Source of the DNA: Verrucomicrobiales bacterium
GTDB lineage: Bacteria; Verrucomicrobiota; Verrucomicrobiia; Limisphaerales; UBA1096
NCBI GenBank assembly: GCA_011523195.1
Contig: WTHH01000417.1
Location: 1-10,990, forward strand
Direction: 5' to 3'
Length of the DNA stretch: 10,990 nt
In this document: positions 1-7,182 of the stretch, piece by piece
How positions within the stretch are numbered: position 1 is the first letter of the stretch
Layout of the letters: each line of letters starts with the position of its first letter
The notes under the pieces: model-generated
Told to the model about the DNA's origin: nothing
Database searches by the model: none
Seen by the model: the letters and a program-made list of their open reading frames with translations, nothing else
Position numbers and translations under genes: made by a program

Positions 1-55
1 CCTCTGCGGCCGGCGTTGCCAGGGCAAATAGGAAAATGAGGATGAACCTTTTCAT
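1..55 (-). CDS. 5' end of an exported protein (partial, runs off left edge)
   Basis: Reading the minus strand from an ATG at 55-53 gives 18 codons, MKRFILIFLFALATPAAE, before the window ends. This is a textbook Sec signal peptide: a KR n-region, a hydrophobic core FILIFLFALA and a small-residue cleavage region ATPAA. Nothing of the mature protein is visible, so the function cannot be named. It lies 174 bp downstream of the DUF1501 stop on the same strand and so could be a later gene of the same minus-strand set, although a possible terminator lies between them. No convincing Shine-Dalgarno sequence precedes the ATG (the upstream bases read gagcactaaag). The call rests only on signal-peptide shape and codon structure. 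Confidence 0.6.
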   Translation of the reverse strand, partial: MKRFILIFLFALATPAAE

Positions 56-135
56 CTTTAGTGCTCGGCCGATTAAATGCAGTCCGCGCCGATTTGTCAG
101 CTAATCATTTATTGGTCAGTTTTTTTTGAATTTTT

Positions 136-169
136 AAAAAATCTGCACGAGGCTCCGCTGTTCTCGGTG
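136..169 (-). terminator. Possible intrinsic terminator after the DUF1501 gene
   Basis: In minus-strand sense, CACCGAG pairs with CTCGTG (six pairs with one bulged C) around an 11-base loop. Four bases later comes a run of six T residues (136-141). It lies about 60 bases past the DUF1501 stop. The stem is weak and the loop long, so this is a tentative call. The rest of the 56-229 intergenic region shows nothing else recognisable. Confidence 0.3.
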
Positions 170-229
170 AGTCCGATACCGGAGTATCGCCGTAAAGCTC
201 CTTACTTGGGACGAGGCTGTTGTGTGGAT

Positions 230-1633
230 CTACGCCACAATGCTGCTGACGACGTGGCCGTGGACATCGGTCAAGCGGCGGTCGATGCCGTTGTGGCGGA
301 CGGTCAATCGTTCGTGGTCGATGCCGAGCAGATGCAGGATGGTGGCGAACATGTCGTGGCTGCTTGTACCGGTCTCGCTTTTCCAACCCCAACGATCGCT
401 CTGGCCGTACGTGCTTCCGCCCTTGGCCCCGCCGCCGGCCAGCCACGTGACAAACGTCCCGCCGTTGTGATCGCGCCCGGCCTGTCCCTGGCTGAATGGC
501 ATTCGGCCAAACTCGGTGGTCCAAACAACGAGCGTGTCCTCTAGCATACCGCGCGCCTTGAGATCCTTGATCAGCCCGGCGATCGGCTTGTCGACCTGCC
601 GTGTCATGTGCGGCAGCTCTTTGTGGATGTTGGCGTGGTTGTCCCAGTTGTTGGTTGGTCCGCCGGCACCGCTCCAAATCTGTACAAACCTTACGCCTCG
701 CTCGAGCATTCGCCGTCCGAGAATGCAGCGCTTGGCAAAATCAGCCGTCGGTTTTTCGTCTGCTCCGTACAGGCTGCGCACGGCCGGGCTTTCGCCCTTG
801 AGATCGAACAACTCGGGTACGCTCAATTGCATCCGCGCGGCCATCTCAAGGCTTTGGATGCGTGCCGCGAGGCGGGAGTCGCCCGGAGAGCGGGCCATGT
901 GCCGCGCGTTTAATTTTGCCAACACTTCGCGGCTGGCCGCCTCGCTGGCCGTGTTGATGTGCTTAGCCGTTTTGGGCGGAAACAGGTAACGAACCGGCTG
1001 CGTGTCCGAGGCATCAATCACCGTGCCCTGATGCTGTGCCGGCAGAAAACCGGACGTGAAGTTGCCGTGATTGTTGTAAGGCAGCCCGTTGGGATCGGGC
1101 AGGACGATGAACTCCGGCAGGTTTTGGTTGATGCGCCCCAAAGCATAACTGATCCATGCGCCCATGCAGGGAAAACCGGGCAGCGTGAAGCCGGTGTTTT
1201 GCATATAGCTGCCGAGACCGTGGACGTTTGTGGGGGAGTTCATCGACATGAGGAACGCGAGATCGTCCACGACCGACGCCATGTGCGGCAACACATCACT
1301 CACCCAGCGACCGCACTCGCCGTGCTGCCGAAATGCAAACGGGCTTTTGAGCACTTTGAACCCGGGCGAATTGGTTACTGACTCCACCAGCCGCCCGTCG
1401 CCCGGATCAAACTTTTTGCCGTTCAACTCGTTCAGCACCGGCTTGTGATCAAACGTGTCCATCTGGCTGACCCCGCCGTTCATAAAGAGTTGGATCACCC
1501 GCTTGGCCTTGGGCTGATGATGGTGCTTCGAGTCGACCGCCGCCTCAGCGGCGAGCGCATGGCCAAGCGCGAGCCCGGCAAATCCACTCGCCGTGGTTTC
1601 AAAAAAACTGCGTCTGGTAAGGTCGGTTTGCAC
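230..1633 (-). CDS. DUF1501 family protein, Tat-exported
   Basis: This 467-residue protein matches the DUF1501 family over its full length. The family is common in Planctomycetota and Verrucomicrobiota, is distantly related to the alkaline phosphatase/sulfatase fold, and has no established reaction. The start is a GTG at 1633, one base after the stop of the upstream DUF1549/1553 gene (TGA-C-GTG), which implies translational coupling. Residues 7-8 and following (TRRSFF) then a hydrophobic stretch ending ALAAEA form a twin-arginine signal. Family signatures visible are FMNGGVSQMDTFDHKP (about 50-65), WDNHANIH (330-337), TTEFGRMPF (372-380), GRDHN (386-390), SHDMFATILHLLGID (425-439) and the C-terminal RHNGIDRRLTDVHG. 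D331, H333, E374, D388, H389, H426 and D427 are plausible metal-site residues by analogy with the fold, which is inference. The protein looks intact. The signal peptide contains ALGHA, encoded by a one-mismatch copy of the local palindrome (1555-1570). Confidence 0.93.
   Translation of the reverse strand: MQTDLTRRSFFETTASGFAGLALGHALAAEAAVDSKHHHQPKAKRVIQLFMNGGVSQMDTFDHKPVLNELNGKKFDPGDGRLVESVTNSPGFKVLKSPFAFRQHGECGRWVSDVLPHMASVVDDLAFLMSMNSPTNVHGLGSYMQNTGFTLPGFPCMGAWISYALGRINQNLPEFIVLPDPNGLPYNNHGNFTSGFLPAQHQGTVIDASDTQPVRYLFPPKTAKHINTASEAASREVLAKLNARHMARSPGDSRLAARIQSLEMAARMQLSVPELFDLKGESPAVRSLYGADEKPTADFAKRCILGRRMLERGVRFVQIWSGAGGPTNNWDNHANIHKELPHMTRQVDKPIAGLIKDLKARGMLEDTLVVWTTEFGRMPFSQGQAGRDHNGGTFVTWLAGGGAKGGSTYGQSDRWGWKSETGTSSHDMFATILHLLGIDHERLTVRHNGIDRRLTDVHGHVVSSIVA
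1555..1570. repeat. Imperfect copy of the GCGCTTGGCCAAGCGC palindrome
   Basis: The plus strand reads GCGCATGGCCAAGCGC, 15 of 16 bases identical to the palindrome found intact at 3236 and 8728. It lies in the DUF1501 signal peptide and encodes ALGHA, where intact copies in this frame encode ALGQA, so the single difference changes CAA to CAT. Confidence 0.6.
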
Positions 1634-1634
1634 G

Positions 1635-4340
1635 TCAGTTCACAAAAAGAAACTCATTGCTGTTGAGCACCACACGACAGGCATTGGCCAAGCCGTGTTC
1701 CCGTGCGAGCTGCGAAACCAAGCGGGCTTCGTCTGGCCCAGGCGCGCGGTGGTACGCCAGTTCAAACAGGCGCCAAACCTGTGCCTCGGGCGTGGGGGCA
1801 TCGCTTTGGAGCCGCTTGGCCAAGCGCTCACTTTGGCGGACCAGGAAACGATTGTTCAACATACCAAGCGCCTGCAACGCCGTCACCGAGGACTCGCGTT
1901 TTGGGGCGTGTTGCGAGGCGTCCGGGCAGTCCATCAACTGCATCAGCGGATCAGGAACGGTGCGAAAAACAAACCGGTATACACTGCGTCGATGGTTGGC
2001 CGCGGCATCGGGATCGAAGCCGATGTAGTCGAGGGTCGGCGTCACGTGGACGCCCTTGCTCATGTTGAACTGCCGGTCAGACGGCCCGCCCATTCGCCAG
2101 TCCATGTTGCCGGCAAGTTGCAAAACAGAGTCGCGGTAAGACTCTGCGTCCAGTCGTCTGCGATTCATCCGCCAAAGCAAACGATTGTCGGCATCGCGCT
2201 TGGCGTAGTTTGAGTTGTGTGCCGACCTTTGTCGGTAGGTAGAACTCGTCATGATCGTCCGGTGCAGCCATTTCATCGAGCCACCGCGCGTGCGGAATTC
2301 GTACGCCAACCAGTCGAGTAACTCCGGGTGGCTCGGCCGCTCACCCATTCGGCCAAAGTCGTTCGGCGTGCCGACGATCCCGCGCCCGAAGTGGTAATGC
2401 CAAACGCGGTTCACGATCGATCGCCACAGAAGCACGTTGCGATCATCGGCCAGCCAGTTGGCGAGAGCCGCCCGCCGTTGCTCCTCCGCGTTGGGTTGGT
2501 CGATCGCGAATCGGCTGTCCAATTCGTTGACACAGCTCAACGCCCCCGGCCGGGCTTCCTTGCCGGGTGAGTGGATGCTGCCCCTATGAAGCACATGCAC
2601 CGTACGCGGCTGTTTTGCCGGCTTGAAATTACCCAGTGCAGTGAACTGGCTGGCCACGGCGTAGACCTTTTGTTGCTCGCCGAGAGAGGCCAAATCCCGC
2701 TCATTCACGGTCTTGGCAAAATGGAATGCCAATGCGTTTTTTTGCTCTTTTGTCCGTTTTTCTGGTTTAAAATCCATAATTTCACTAATCTGTAACGGTA
2801 TATATTCTTTAAAAATCGGTTTCGACAAATGAGTGAGTGAAAACCGTGGGCGGCCGATGAGGTGCTGTCGGCCGTGATTTTGGTGTAGCTCGATCTGGAT
2901 CGAGTCTCCCTTGGCTGCCGTCAATGGAGTTTCAAAAACGAACAGCGCCCGGTGCGCTTGGCCCTGTTGCGGATGGATGCCCCAGGCCGAATCGGGGTTG
3001 GTATCGATGGCGCGGTCGATCGTCCAGTCGACCTGATTGAAGCTGGCCATTGCCTTGGCGATCTTGACCGGTGCGCCGTTCACCCGCACGGCGATGTCGG
3101 TCAGGTGTAGGTTGCCGTTTTCTGCGCGCCCGGGGCCGTTTCGGGGCAACGACTTGTCGGTCAACACTTCCAGCTGCAGGGCGGTTGCATTGACGATCGG
3201 CAGCTTGGCGGTGAAGGTCGTGACGTCCTTGGGAGGCGCTTGGCCAAGCGCGAGGAAGGAGCCGTCTGGCTTGGCCTCGAACTCGATCCCGCTGCTCGAC
3301 TCGACCTTGGCCGAGGAGAGGACGGCCCAGTTTGACTGGCTGCGTTTCAGGTCCGCTTCCAGCTTGGTCAGGTCGGCCTCGGAAAACATCCCATCCGGCA
3401 CCTGCCCTTGGCCAAGCGCGCGTTGGCGGGAGAGCAGCAACGCTCGGCGCTTGGCCAAGCTTCCATCGTTGTCGAACGGGCGGTCGATCTTGTCCACACC
3501 GGCGAACACTGCCTGCAGCGCGTAGTAGTCCTCAGTCGGCACAGGGTCAAATTTGTGGTCATGGCAGCGCGCGCAGTGAACGGTGGTACTGACGAAGGTC
3601 GACATCACCGTGGCGATCATGTCGTCACGGTCGAGGTACTGCGCTATCTTCTTGTCGATTGTGCCGTCGGAGATGCCCATCTGCGAACTCTCGTCCCAAG
3701 GCCCGGTCGCTAGGAAACCAATGCCCCGCGTCGCAGCCGGGTCGTCCGGGAAAAGCACATCGCCGGCCACCTGCTCGCGCACGAAGCGGGCGTACGGCTT
3801 GTCGTTGTTGAACGACTCGATAAGCCAGTCGCGGTAGGGCCAGGCGTTTTCGCGGATGGCATCCTCGTCGTGGCCGTGAGTCTCCGCGTAGTGGGCGACG
3901 TCCATCCAGTGCCGGGCCCAGCGTTCGCCGTAGCGCGGACTCGAAAGCAGTCGGTCGATCAACCGCCGGGTTGCACCGGTGGAGTTGTCGTTGACGAAGT
4001 CTCTGACTTCGGCGGGGGTGGGCGGGAGCCCGGTCAGGTTAAACGTCGTGCGTCGGATGAACGACTGCCGGTCAGCGGGCGGGGAAGGGCGGAGGTCATT
4101 TTCGGCTTGTTTCGCGGCGATAAAACGGTCGATCGGATGCGCGGTCCAACCTGGATCAGAAGTAGTGGCGGCCGGGATCGTTGGGCGTTTCAGTGGCTGA
4201 ATCGCCCACCAAGATTCGTCGATAGCCGCCTCGCCAGCAAAGGTGCCGCATCTCCATTGGAGAAGAAGAAAAAACAACAGAATGGCACGGTACCGGGACA
4301 CCCGCCGATGGAGAATCAGCACTCGATCAATGGCAATCAA
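1635..4340 (-). CDS. DUF1549/DUF1553 (PSCyt2-PSD1) domain protein with CxxCH motif
   Basis: This is a large exported protein of 901 residues from a TTG at 4340. A GTG at 4301 (residue 14) is an equally good start and gives a compact signal peptide, MSRYRAILLFFLLLQ. The mature part opens with WWAIQPLKRP, followed by the DUF1549 domain (about 67-275: HPIDRFIAAKQ, NLTGLPPTP, RYGERWARHWMDVAHYAETHGHDEDAIRENAWPYRDWLIESFN, EQVAGDVL). A potential heme-attachment motif CARCH lies at 256-260, followed by DHKFDPV. A variable linker (about 285-600) precedes DUF1553 (about 625-880: LANWLADDRNVLLWRSIVNRVWHYHFGRGIV, FGRMGERPSHPELLDWLA, MNRRRLDAESYRDS, LGMLNNRFLVRQSERLAKRL). The separate N-terminal PSCyt1 cytochrome domain seen in many relatives is absent. 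Four intact palindromes fall in this gene, encoding SLAKR (294-298), ALGQG (308-312), ALGQA (364-368) and RLAKR (839-843). Its close pairing with DUF1501 is the usual arrangement. The enzymatic role is unknown. Confidence 0.92.
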   Translation of the reverse strand: MIAIDRVLILHRRVSRYRAILLFFLLLQWRCGTFAGEAAIDESWWAIQPLKRPTIPAATTSDPGWTAHPIDRFIAAKQAENDLRPSPPADRQSFIRRTTFNLTGLPPTPAEVRDFVNDNSTGATRRLIDRLLSSPRYGERWARHWMDVAHYAETHGHDEDAIRENAWPYRDWLIESFNNDKPYARFVREQVAGDVLFPDDPAATRGIGFLATGPWDESSQMGISDGTIDKKIAQYLDRDDMIATVMSTFVSTTVHCARCHDHKFDPVPTEDYYALQAVFAGVDKIDRPFDNDGSLAKRRALLLSRQRALGQGQVPDGMFSEADLTKLEADLKRSQSNWAVLSSAKVESSSGIEFEAKPDGSFLALGQAPPKDVTTFTAKLPIVNATALQLEVLTDKSLPRNGPGRAENGNLHLTDIAVRVNGAPVKIAKAMASFNQVDWTIDRAIDTNPDSAWGIHPQQGQAHRALFVFETPLTAAKGDSIQIELHQNHGRQHLIGRPRFSLTHLSKPIFKEYIPLQISEIMDFKPEKRTKEQKNALAFHFAKTVNERDLASLGEQQKVYAVASQFTALGNFKPAKQPRTVHVLHRGSIHSPGKEARPGALSCVNELDSRFAIDQPNAEEQRRAALANWLADDRNVLLWRSIVNRVWHYHFGRGIVGTPNDFGRMGERPSHPELLDWLAYEFRTRGGSMKWLHRTIMTSSTYRQRSAHNSNYAKRDADNRLLWRMNRRRLDAESYRDSVLQLAGNMDWRMGGPSDRQFNMSKGVHVTPTLDYIGFDPDAAANHRRSVYRFVFRTVPDPLMQLMDCPDASQHAPKRESSVTALQALGMLNNRFLVRQSERLAKRLQSDAPTPEAQVWRLFELAYHRAPGPDEARLVSQLAREHGLANACRVVLNSNEFLFVN
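1813..1826. repeat. Iterated palindrome copy 1 (14 bp)
   Basis: CGCTTGGCCAAGCG is a perfect 14-bp palindrome inside the DUF1553 domain. It is read on the minus strand as RLAKR (residues 839-843 of the host protein). Confidence 0.9.
3236..3251. repeat. Iterated palindrome copy 2 (16 bp)
   Basis: GCGCTTGGCCAAGCGC is a perfect 16-bp palindrome in the linker of the DUF1549/1553 gene. It is read as ALGQA (residues 364-368). Confidence 0.92.
3407..3419. repeat. Iterated palindrome copy 3 (10-bp core plus right arm)
   Basis: CTTGGCCAAGCGC contains the 10-bp palindromic core at 3407-3416 and keeps the right arm GCGC; the left arm has diverged. It is read on the minus strand as ALGQG (residues 308-312). 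Confidence 0.85.
3447..3460. repeat. Iterated palindrome copy 4 (12-bp core plus left arm)
   Basis: GCGCTTGGCCAAGC carries a perfect 12-bp palindrome at 3449-3460. It is read on the minus strand as SLAKR (residues 294-298). It lies only 30 bases from copy 3. Confidence 0.87.
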
Positions 4341-4434
4341 AAAAGAGATTTTCTGTTACGACTCTGCGTGAGCGTTGATTTGAAAAATAGAGAGCAGTGG
4401 TGCGCTGAGCCGGCATGGCTGGTGAATGCGATTA

Positions 4435-4456
4435 GGACGGCTGGGGACAGCCGTCC
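4435..4456. repeat. REP-like inverted repeat (9-bp perfect stem)
   Basis: GGACGGCTG, a four-base loop GGGA and CAGCCGTCC form a perfect 9-bp stem in the 163-bp gap between the sialidase-like gene and the DUF1549/1553 gene. No T-run follows it in the minus-strand direction of transcription, so it is not a standard intrinsic terminator; it could protect the 3' end of an mRNA or be a dispersed repetitive extragenic palindrome. On the plus strand it is followed by a small ACCTG/CAGGT hairpin (4459-4471) and a T8 run near 4475-4482, but no plus-strand gene ends there. I recall very similar sequences in Verrucomicrobiota genomes. The rest of the 4341-4503 gap shows nothing else. Confidence 0.6.
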
Positions 4457-4503
4457 CTACCTGCGTCAGGTTGTTAGTTTTTTTTGTTGGCTGGATTTTT
4501 TTG

Positions 4504-5688
4504 CTATTGCAGCAGCCAGGGGAGGTTGAAGCGGGCCATCCAGTCTTTGTTGGAAAGCAGATAGATCATGCCTTCGCTTGGGGTGCCTTTGCGGCCGGCG
4601 GCCATCCATGTGTAGTTGCCGGGTCCGGTCTTGACGACGCGCTTCACTGGCCACGATTCGCCCCGGTCGAAGCTCACGTGCACGGTGATGTCGTCGCGTT
4701 TGTCACGGCGACCGGGGCCGCTGAAAAGCAAAATGTCGCGGTCTTCGAATGGCAATCGCAGGATGGCGCCTTTGCAGCCGTAGTCGTCCGGCGGGCCGTC
4801 GAACAGTTCGTCGTCCTCCCCGGCCTTGTCCCAGCTTTGGCCGCCGTCGAGGCTGCGGCCAATGATTTTGTTGCCGGGGCGGCTGTGGGTACGGGCGTTG
4901 TAGTAGATGCTGCCATCAGTCATCTCGAGAAGGCCGGGCTCGGAGGTGCCGAGGATGGGGAAGGGATCGCTGGGCGTCCATGTCCGGCCGCCGTCGTCGC
5001 TGTATAGCGCGTTGCTGTAGCGCTTGGCGAAGTATTTCCGGCCTTGGCCCTTGTTCAGGTAGGTGCGGCTGCCGTCCTCGTTGATCGAGCCGACGAACAC
5101 CTGCGATGGTATCAACAGCCGGCCCTTGTGCTTGGCGTGGCTCAGCGTGATACCGGGATCGCAGCAGTAGGTCGTGCCCTGCCATCCGTTTTTGTCGGCG
5201 TGGATGACGATCTTCTCGGTGGCCCAGGATTTGCCGTGGTCGCGGCTGCGGTAGAGCGCATCGGCCGGCTTGAGCCCGGCGGCGAAAACCATGATGTCGC
5301 CGGTGGATTCGTCGATGGTCACGTTGGCCAGTTCGCTCCAGCCGACGTGTTCGCCTTTGTACCGACCGTCGTCGGTCATGTCGGCATCAATCTTTACTCG
5401 TTTGCCGACGATGATGGGCTGGCTCCATGTTTTGCCGCCGTCCTCGCTTCGCTTGACGTCGACGCGACCGGCCTCCCGGTTCTCCTTGAAGATGAGCACG
5501 GTGCCGTCCTTGGCCACGGCGATGTGTCCCATCACCGGCACTTCCTCGGCCCAGGTTTCGTGGAACGGTTTTTGTTTGGCGACCTCGTTTGGGAGATCGA
5601 CTGCCGCCGCCGGAAGCCAAGCGGCAGTCGTTGCCAACGCTATCATGCATCGCAAACCAAGCGCGCGGAATTTGTACTGGTCAGTCAT
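4504..5688 (-). CDS. Exported sialidase-like (BNR/Asp-box) glycosidase
   Basis: This 394-residue protein is a predicted six-bladed beta-propeller of the sialidase superfamily. Five Asp-box motifs (S-x-D-x-G-x-[ST]-W) are visible: SEDGGKTW (81-88), SRDHGKSW (148-155), SDDGGRTW (230-237), SLDGGQSW (279-286) and SFDRGESW (339-346). GTSEPGLLEMTDGSIYYNAR (247-266) contains the acidic residue (E250) typical of the active-site Glu region, and GPGNYTWM (355-362) places Y359 where sialidases have the nucleophilic Tyr; both assignments are inferred from motif position. The ATG at 5688 was chosen because it yields a signal peptide (MIALATTAAWLPAAA, cleavage near residue 29). The open frame continues upstream to 6006, but that part overlaps the divergent DUF1552 gene. 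The substrate may be sialic acid or another acidic or sulfated glycan. It heads the minus-strand set, 163 bp before the DUF1549/1553 gene, with which it may be co-transcribed. Confidence 0.88.
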   Translation of the reverse strand: MTDQYKFRALGLRCMIALATTAAWLPAAAVDLPNEVAKQKPFHETWAEEVPVMGHIAVAKDGTVLIFKENREAGRVDVKRSEDGGKTWSQPIIVGKRVKIDADMTDDGRYKGEHVGWSELANVTIDESTGDIMVFAAGLKPADALYRSRDHGKSWATEKIVIHADKNGWQGTTYCCDPGITLSHAKHKGRLLIPSQVFVGSINEDGSRTYLNKGQGRKYFAKRYSNALYSDDGGRTWTPSDPFPILGTSEPGLLEMTDGSIYYNARTHSRPGNKIIGRSLDGGQSWDKAGEDDELFDGPPDDYGCKGAILRLPFEDRDILLFSGPGRRDKRDDITVHVSFDRGESWPVKRVVKTGPGNYTWMAAGRKGTPSEGMIYLLSNKDWMARFNLPWLLQ

Positions 5689-5829
5689 TGCGGAAACAGT
5701 TGGGACGATGCGGTCATGGGTCAAGCGTTCTCCGGCTTGGCCAAGCGGGGTGCAATTGCCGGTGTGATGGGGTTGCCAAGGCCAAGCGTGGAGAGTAACT
5801 TCGGCGTCCAGCAAAACAAGGCGTTGATC
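5689..5829. promoter_or_regulatory. Divergent intergenic region, likely promoters of both arms
   Basis: These 141 bases separate the starts of the sialidase-like gene (minus) and the DUF1552 gene (plus), so both promoters probably lie here. The best plus-strand candidate I can see is TTGCCA (5773-5778), 17 bases, then TAACTT (5796-5801); the -10 is poor. No good minus-strand promoter and no clear ribosome binding site was found for either gene. An iterated palindrome sits near the centre (5735-5746) and a related half-site, GGCCAAGCG, at about 5780-5788. A regulator binding the palindrome is possible but not shown, since most copies are intragenic. Confidence 0.4.
5735..5747. repeat. Iterated palindrome copy 5 (12 bp, intergenic)
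   Basis: GCTTGGCCAAGCG includes a perfect 12-bp palindrome (5735-5746) in the divergent intergenic region. It is one of only two copies outside coding sequence. Confidence 0.88.
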
Positions 5830-7182
5830 ATGGCAAATTTTCTTTCGCAAAAATGGTTGTTGCCGCGCCGGCATTTCCTGCGTGGGTTGGGAGTCTCGCT
5901 TGGTCTGCCGATGCTCGACTGTATGCGGCCGTTGTGCGCTGCCAAGGCTATTGAACGGCCTCGGCGCGGCGTTTTTATTTACCTGCCAAACGGGGTGAAC
6001 ACGCACGACTACGAGCTGACTCAGGCGGGGCCGGACTACAAATTCTCCCGCATCCTAGCACCCCTGGCCAAGCACCGGGGGAACATCTCCCCGATCAGCG
6101 GCTTGCACCATCCCAACGCGTTTGGCATCGCCCACAGCGCTACGCAGACGTGGCTCACCGCGGCCAAGCACGGCCCGACCGACCGGAACACAATCTCGGT
6201 CGACCAGTTGATCGCCGGAGTGACCGGGGCGAAGACACGGTTTCCGTCGCTCCAGATCAGCAATCAGGGGCAGCCTCTCGCGGTGAGTGCGGATGGCATT
6301 GCCCTGCCTGCGCACCGGCAGTCGGGGGACGCCTTCAAGGCGCTTTTCTCAGAGCCAACAGGCGGCATTGAAAAGCAACGCCGCCAACTTCAGCGCAGGG
6401 AAAGCATGCTGGATCTTGTCCTTGAGGACGCCAACGTGCTGGCCAAAAACCTGTCCCGTGAGGACCGGGGCCGGCTCGACCAGTACCTGACCGCGGTGCG
6501 GGAAGTGGAAGTCCGCACCAAGCGAGCTGAAGAGTGGCTCGAGACTCCCCGGCCAAAGATCGATTCCGGCACGGCGTCAAGGCTCAGTCAGAATGTTTAC
6601 CTCGAGCGACTCGGGGAACATCTGCGAACGATGTATGATATCATCGTGCTGGCGTTTCAGACCGACATGACGCGCGTGGTGACATTCAACACCGGCAACG
6701 AGGGAACTGGCCCGGCGGTCCCGGAGATCGGGATCAGCCGCGACCGTCATTCACTCTCGCATCACAATGGCGACAAGGATCTCCTGCAACAACTCACGCG
6801 CAGCGACGAATTCAACGTCCAGCAGTTCGCCTATTTTCTCGACCGGCTTGCGGAGGTGCGCGATGGCGACGGGCCGCTACTCGACACGACCGTTTCGCTT
6901 TATGGCAGCGGACTCTCGTACGGCAACAGCCATGGTACGACCAGCCTGCCGCTCGTATTGGCGGGCGGGGCCAAGCTCGGTTTCAGGCATGGCAGCCATG
7001 TGGATTTCAACCGGCAGGTCGATGGCTTCAAGGGATATGGCGACGGCATCAGTGTGTACCACAGCCCGGTCAACTCCGGGGCACATTTTAGCAATCTGCT
7101 GCTGACCATTGCCCAGCGGATGGGTGTCGACAAAGAGGCGTTCGCAGATTCCAACGCCGTGGTCTCGGAGGTCTTAGCGTGA
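5830..7182 (+). CDS. DUF1552 family protein, Tat-exported
   Basis: This 450-residue protein matches DUF1552 along its length. The family is found next to DUF1592-type cytochrome-like proteins in Planctomycetota, Verrucomicrobiota and some Myxococcota, and has no known activity. The N-terminus has a twin-arginine motif (PRRHFLRGLGVSLGLPMLD, RR at 13-14) and family-typical blocks: GVFIYLPNGVN (about 47-57), the segment around ILAPLAKHRGNISPISGLHH, HSATQTWLTA, TISVDQLIA, FPSLQIS, the long charged helix around residues 185-235, TDMTRVVTFNTGNEG, ISRDRHSLSHHNGD, LDTTVSLYGSGLSYGNSHGTTSLPLVLAGG and HFSNLLLTIAQRMGV. The ATG at 5830 is preferred because it directly precedes the Tat signal; the frame stays open far upstream only as antisense to the sialidase-like gene. 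It is the first gene of a three-gene operon, its TGA overlapping the next GTG. Confidence 0.93.
   Translation: MANFLSQKWLLPRRHFLRGLGVSLGLPMLDCMRPLCAAKAIERPRRGVFIYLPNGVNTHDYELTQAGPDYKFSRILAPLAKHRGNISPISGLHHPNAFGIAHSATQTWLTAAKHGPTDRNTISVDQLIAGVTGAKTRFPSLQISNQGQPLAVSADGIALPAHRQSGDAFKALFSEPTGGIEKQRRQLQRRESMLDLVLEDANVLAKNLSREDRGRLDQYLTAVREVEVRTKRAEEWLETPRPKIDSGTASRLSQNVYLERLGEHLRTMYDIIVLAFQTDMTRVVTFNTGNEGTGPAVPEIGISRDRHSLSHHNGDKDLLQQLTRSDEFNVQQFAYFLDRLAEVRDGDGPLLDTTVSLYGSGLSYGNSHGTTSLPLVLAGGAKLGFRHGSHVDFNRQVDGFKGYGDGISVYHSPVNSGAHFSNLLLTIAQRMGVDKEAFADSNAVVSEVLA

Noticed and set aside
1682..1693. ATTGGCCAAGC as a further palindrome copy
   Set aside because: Only the 8-base TTGGCCAA core and two right-arm bases match. 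I kept to copies with the full 10-base core, plus the 15/16 variant at 1555.
1593..2213. 206-residue plus-strand open frame
   Set aside because: It is antisense to the conserved DUF1553 domain, and its composition is that of a complementary-strand shadow.
3870..4529. 219-residue plus-strand open frame reaching into the 4341-4503 gap
   Set aside because: It is mostly antisense to DUF1549, crosses the REP-like hairpin and has no recognisable domain.
5044..5829. Long plus-strand open frame upstream of and continuous with the DUF1552 gene
   Set aside because: It is antisense to the sialidase-like gene, encodes no recognisable domain, and the Tat signal of DUF1552 begins at the ATG at 5830.
5689..6006. 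Upstream extension of the sialidase-like frame on the minus strand
   Set aside because: It overlaps the DUF1552 coding region, and the signal peptide begins at the ATG at 5688.
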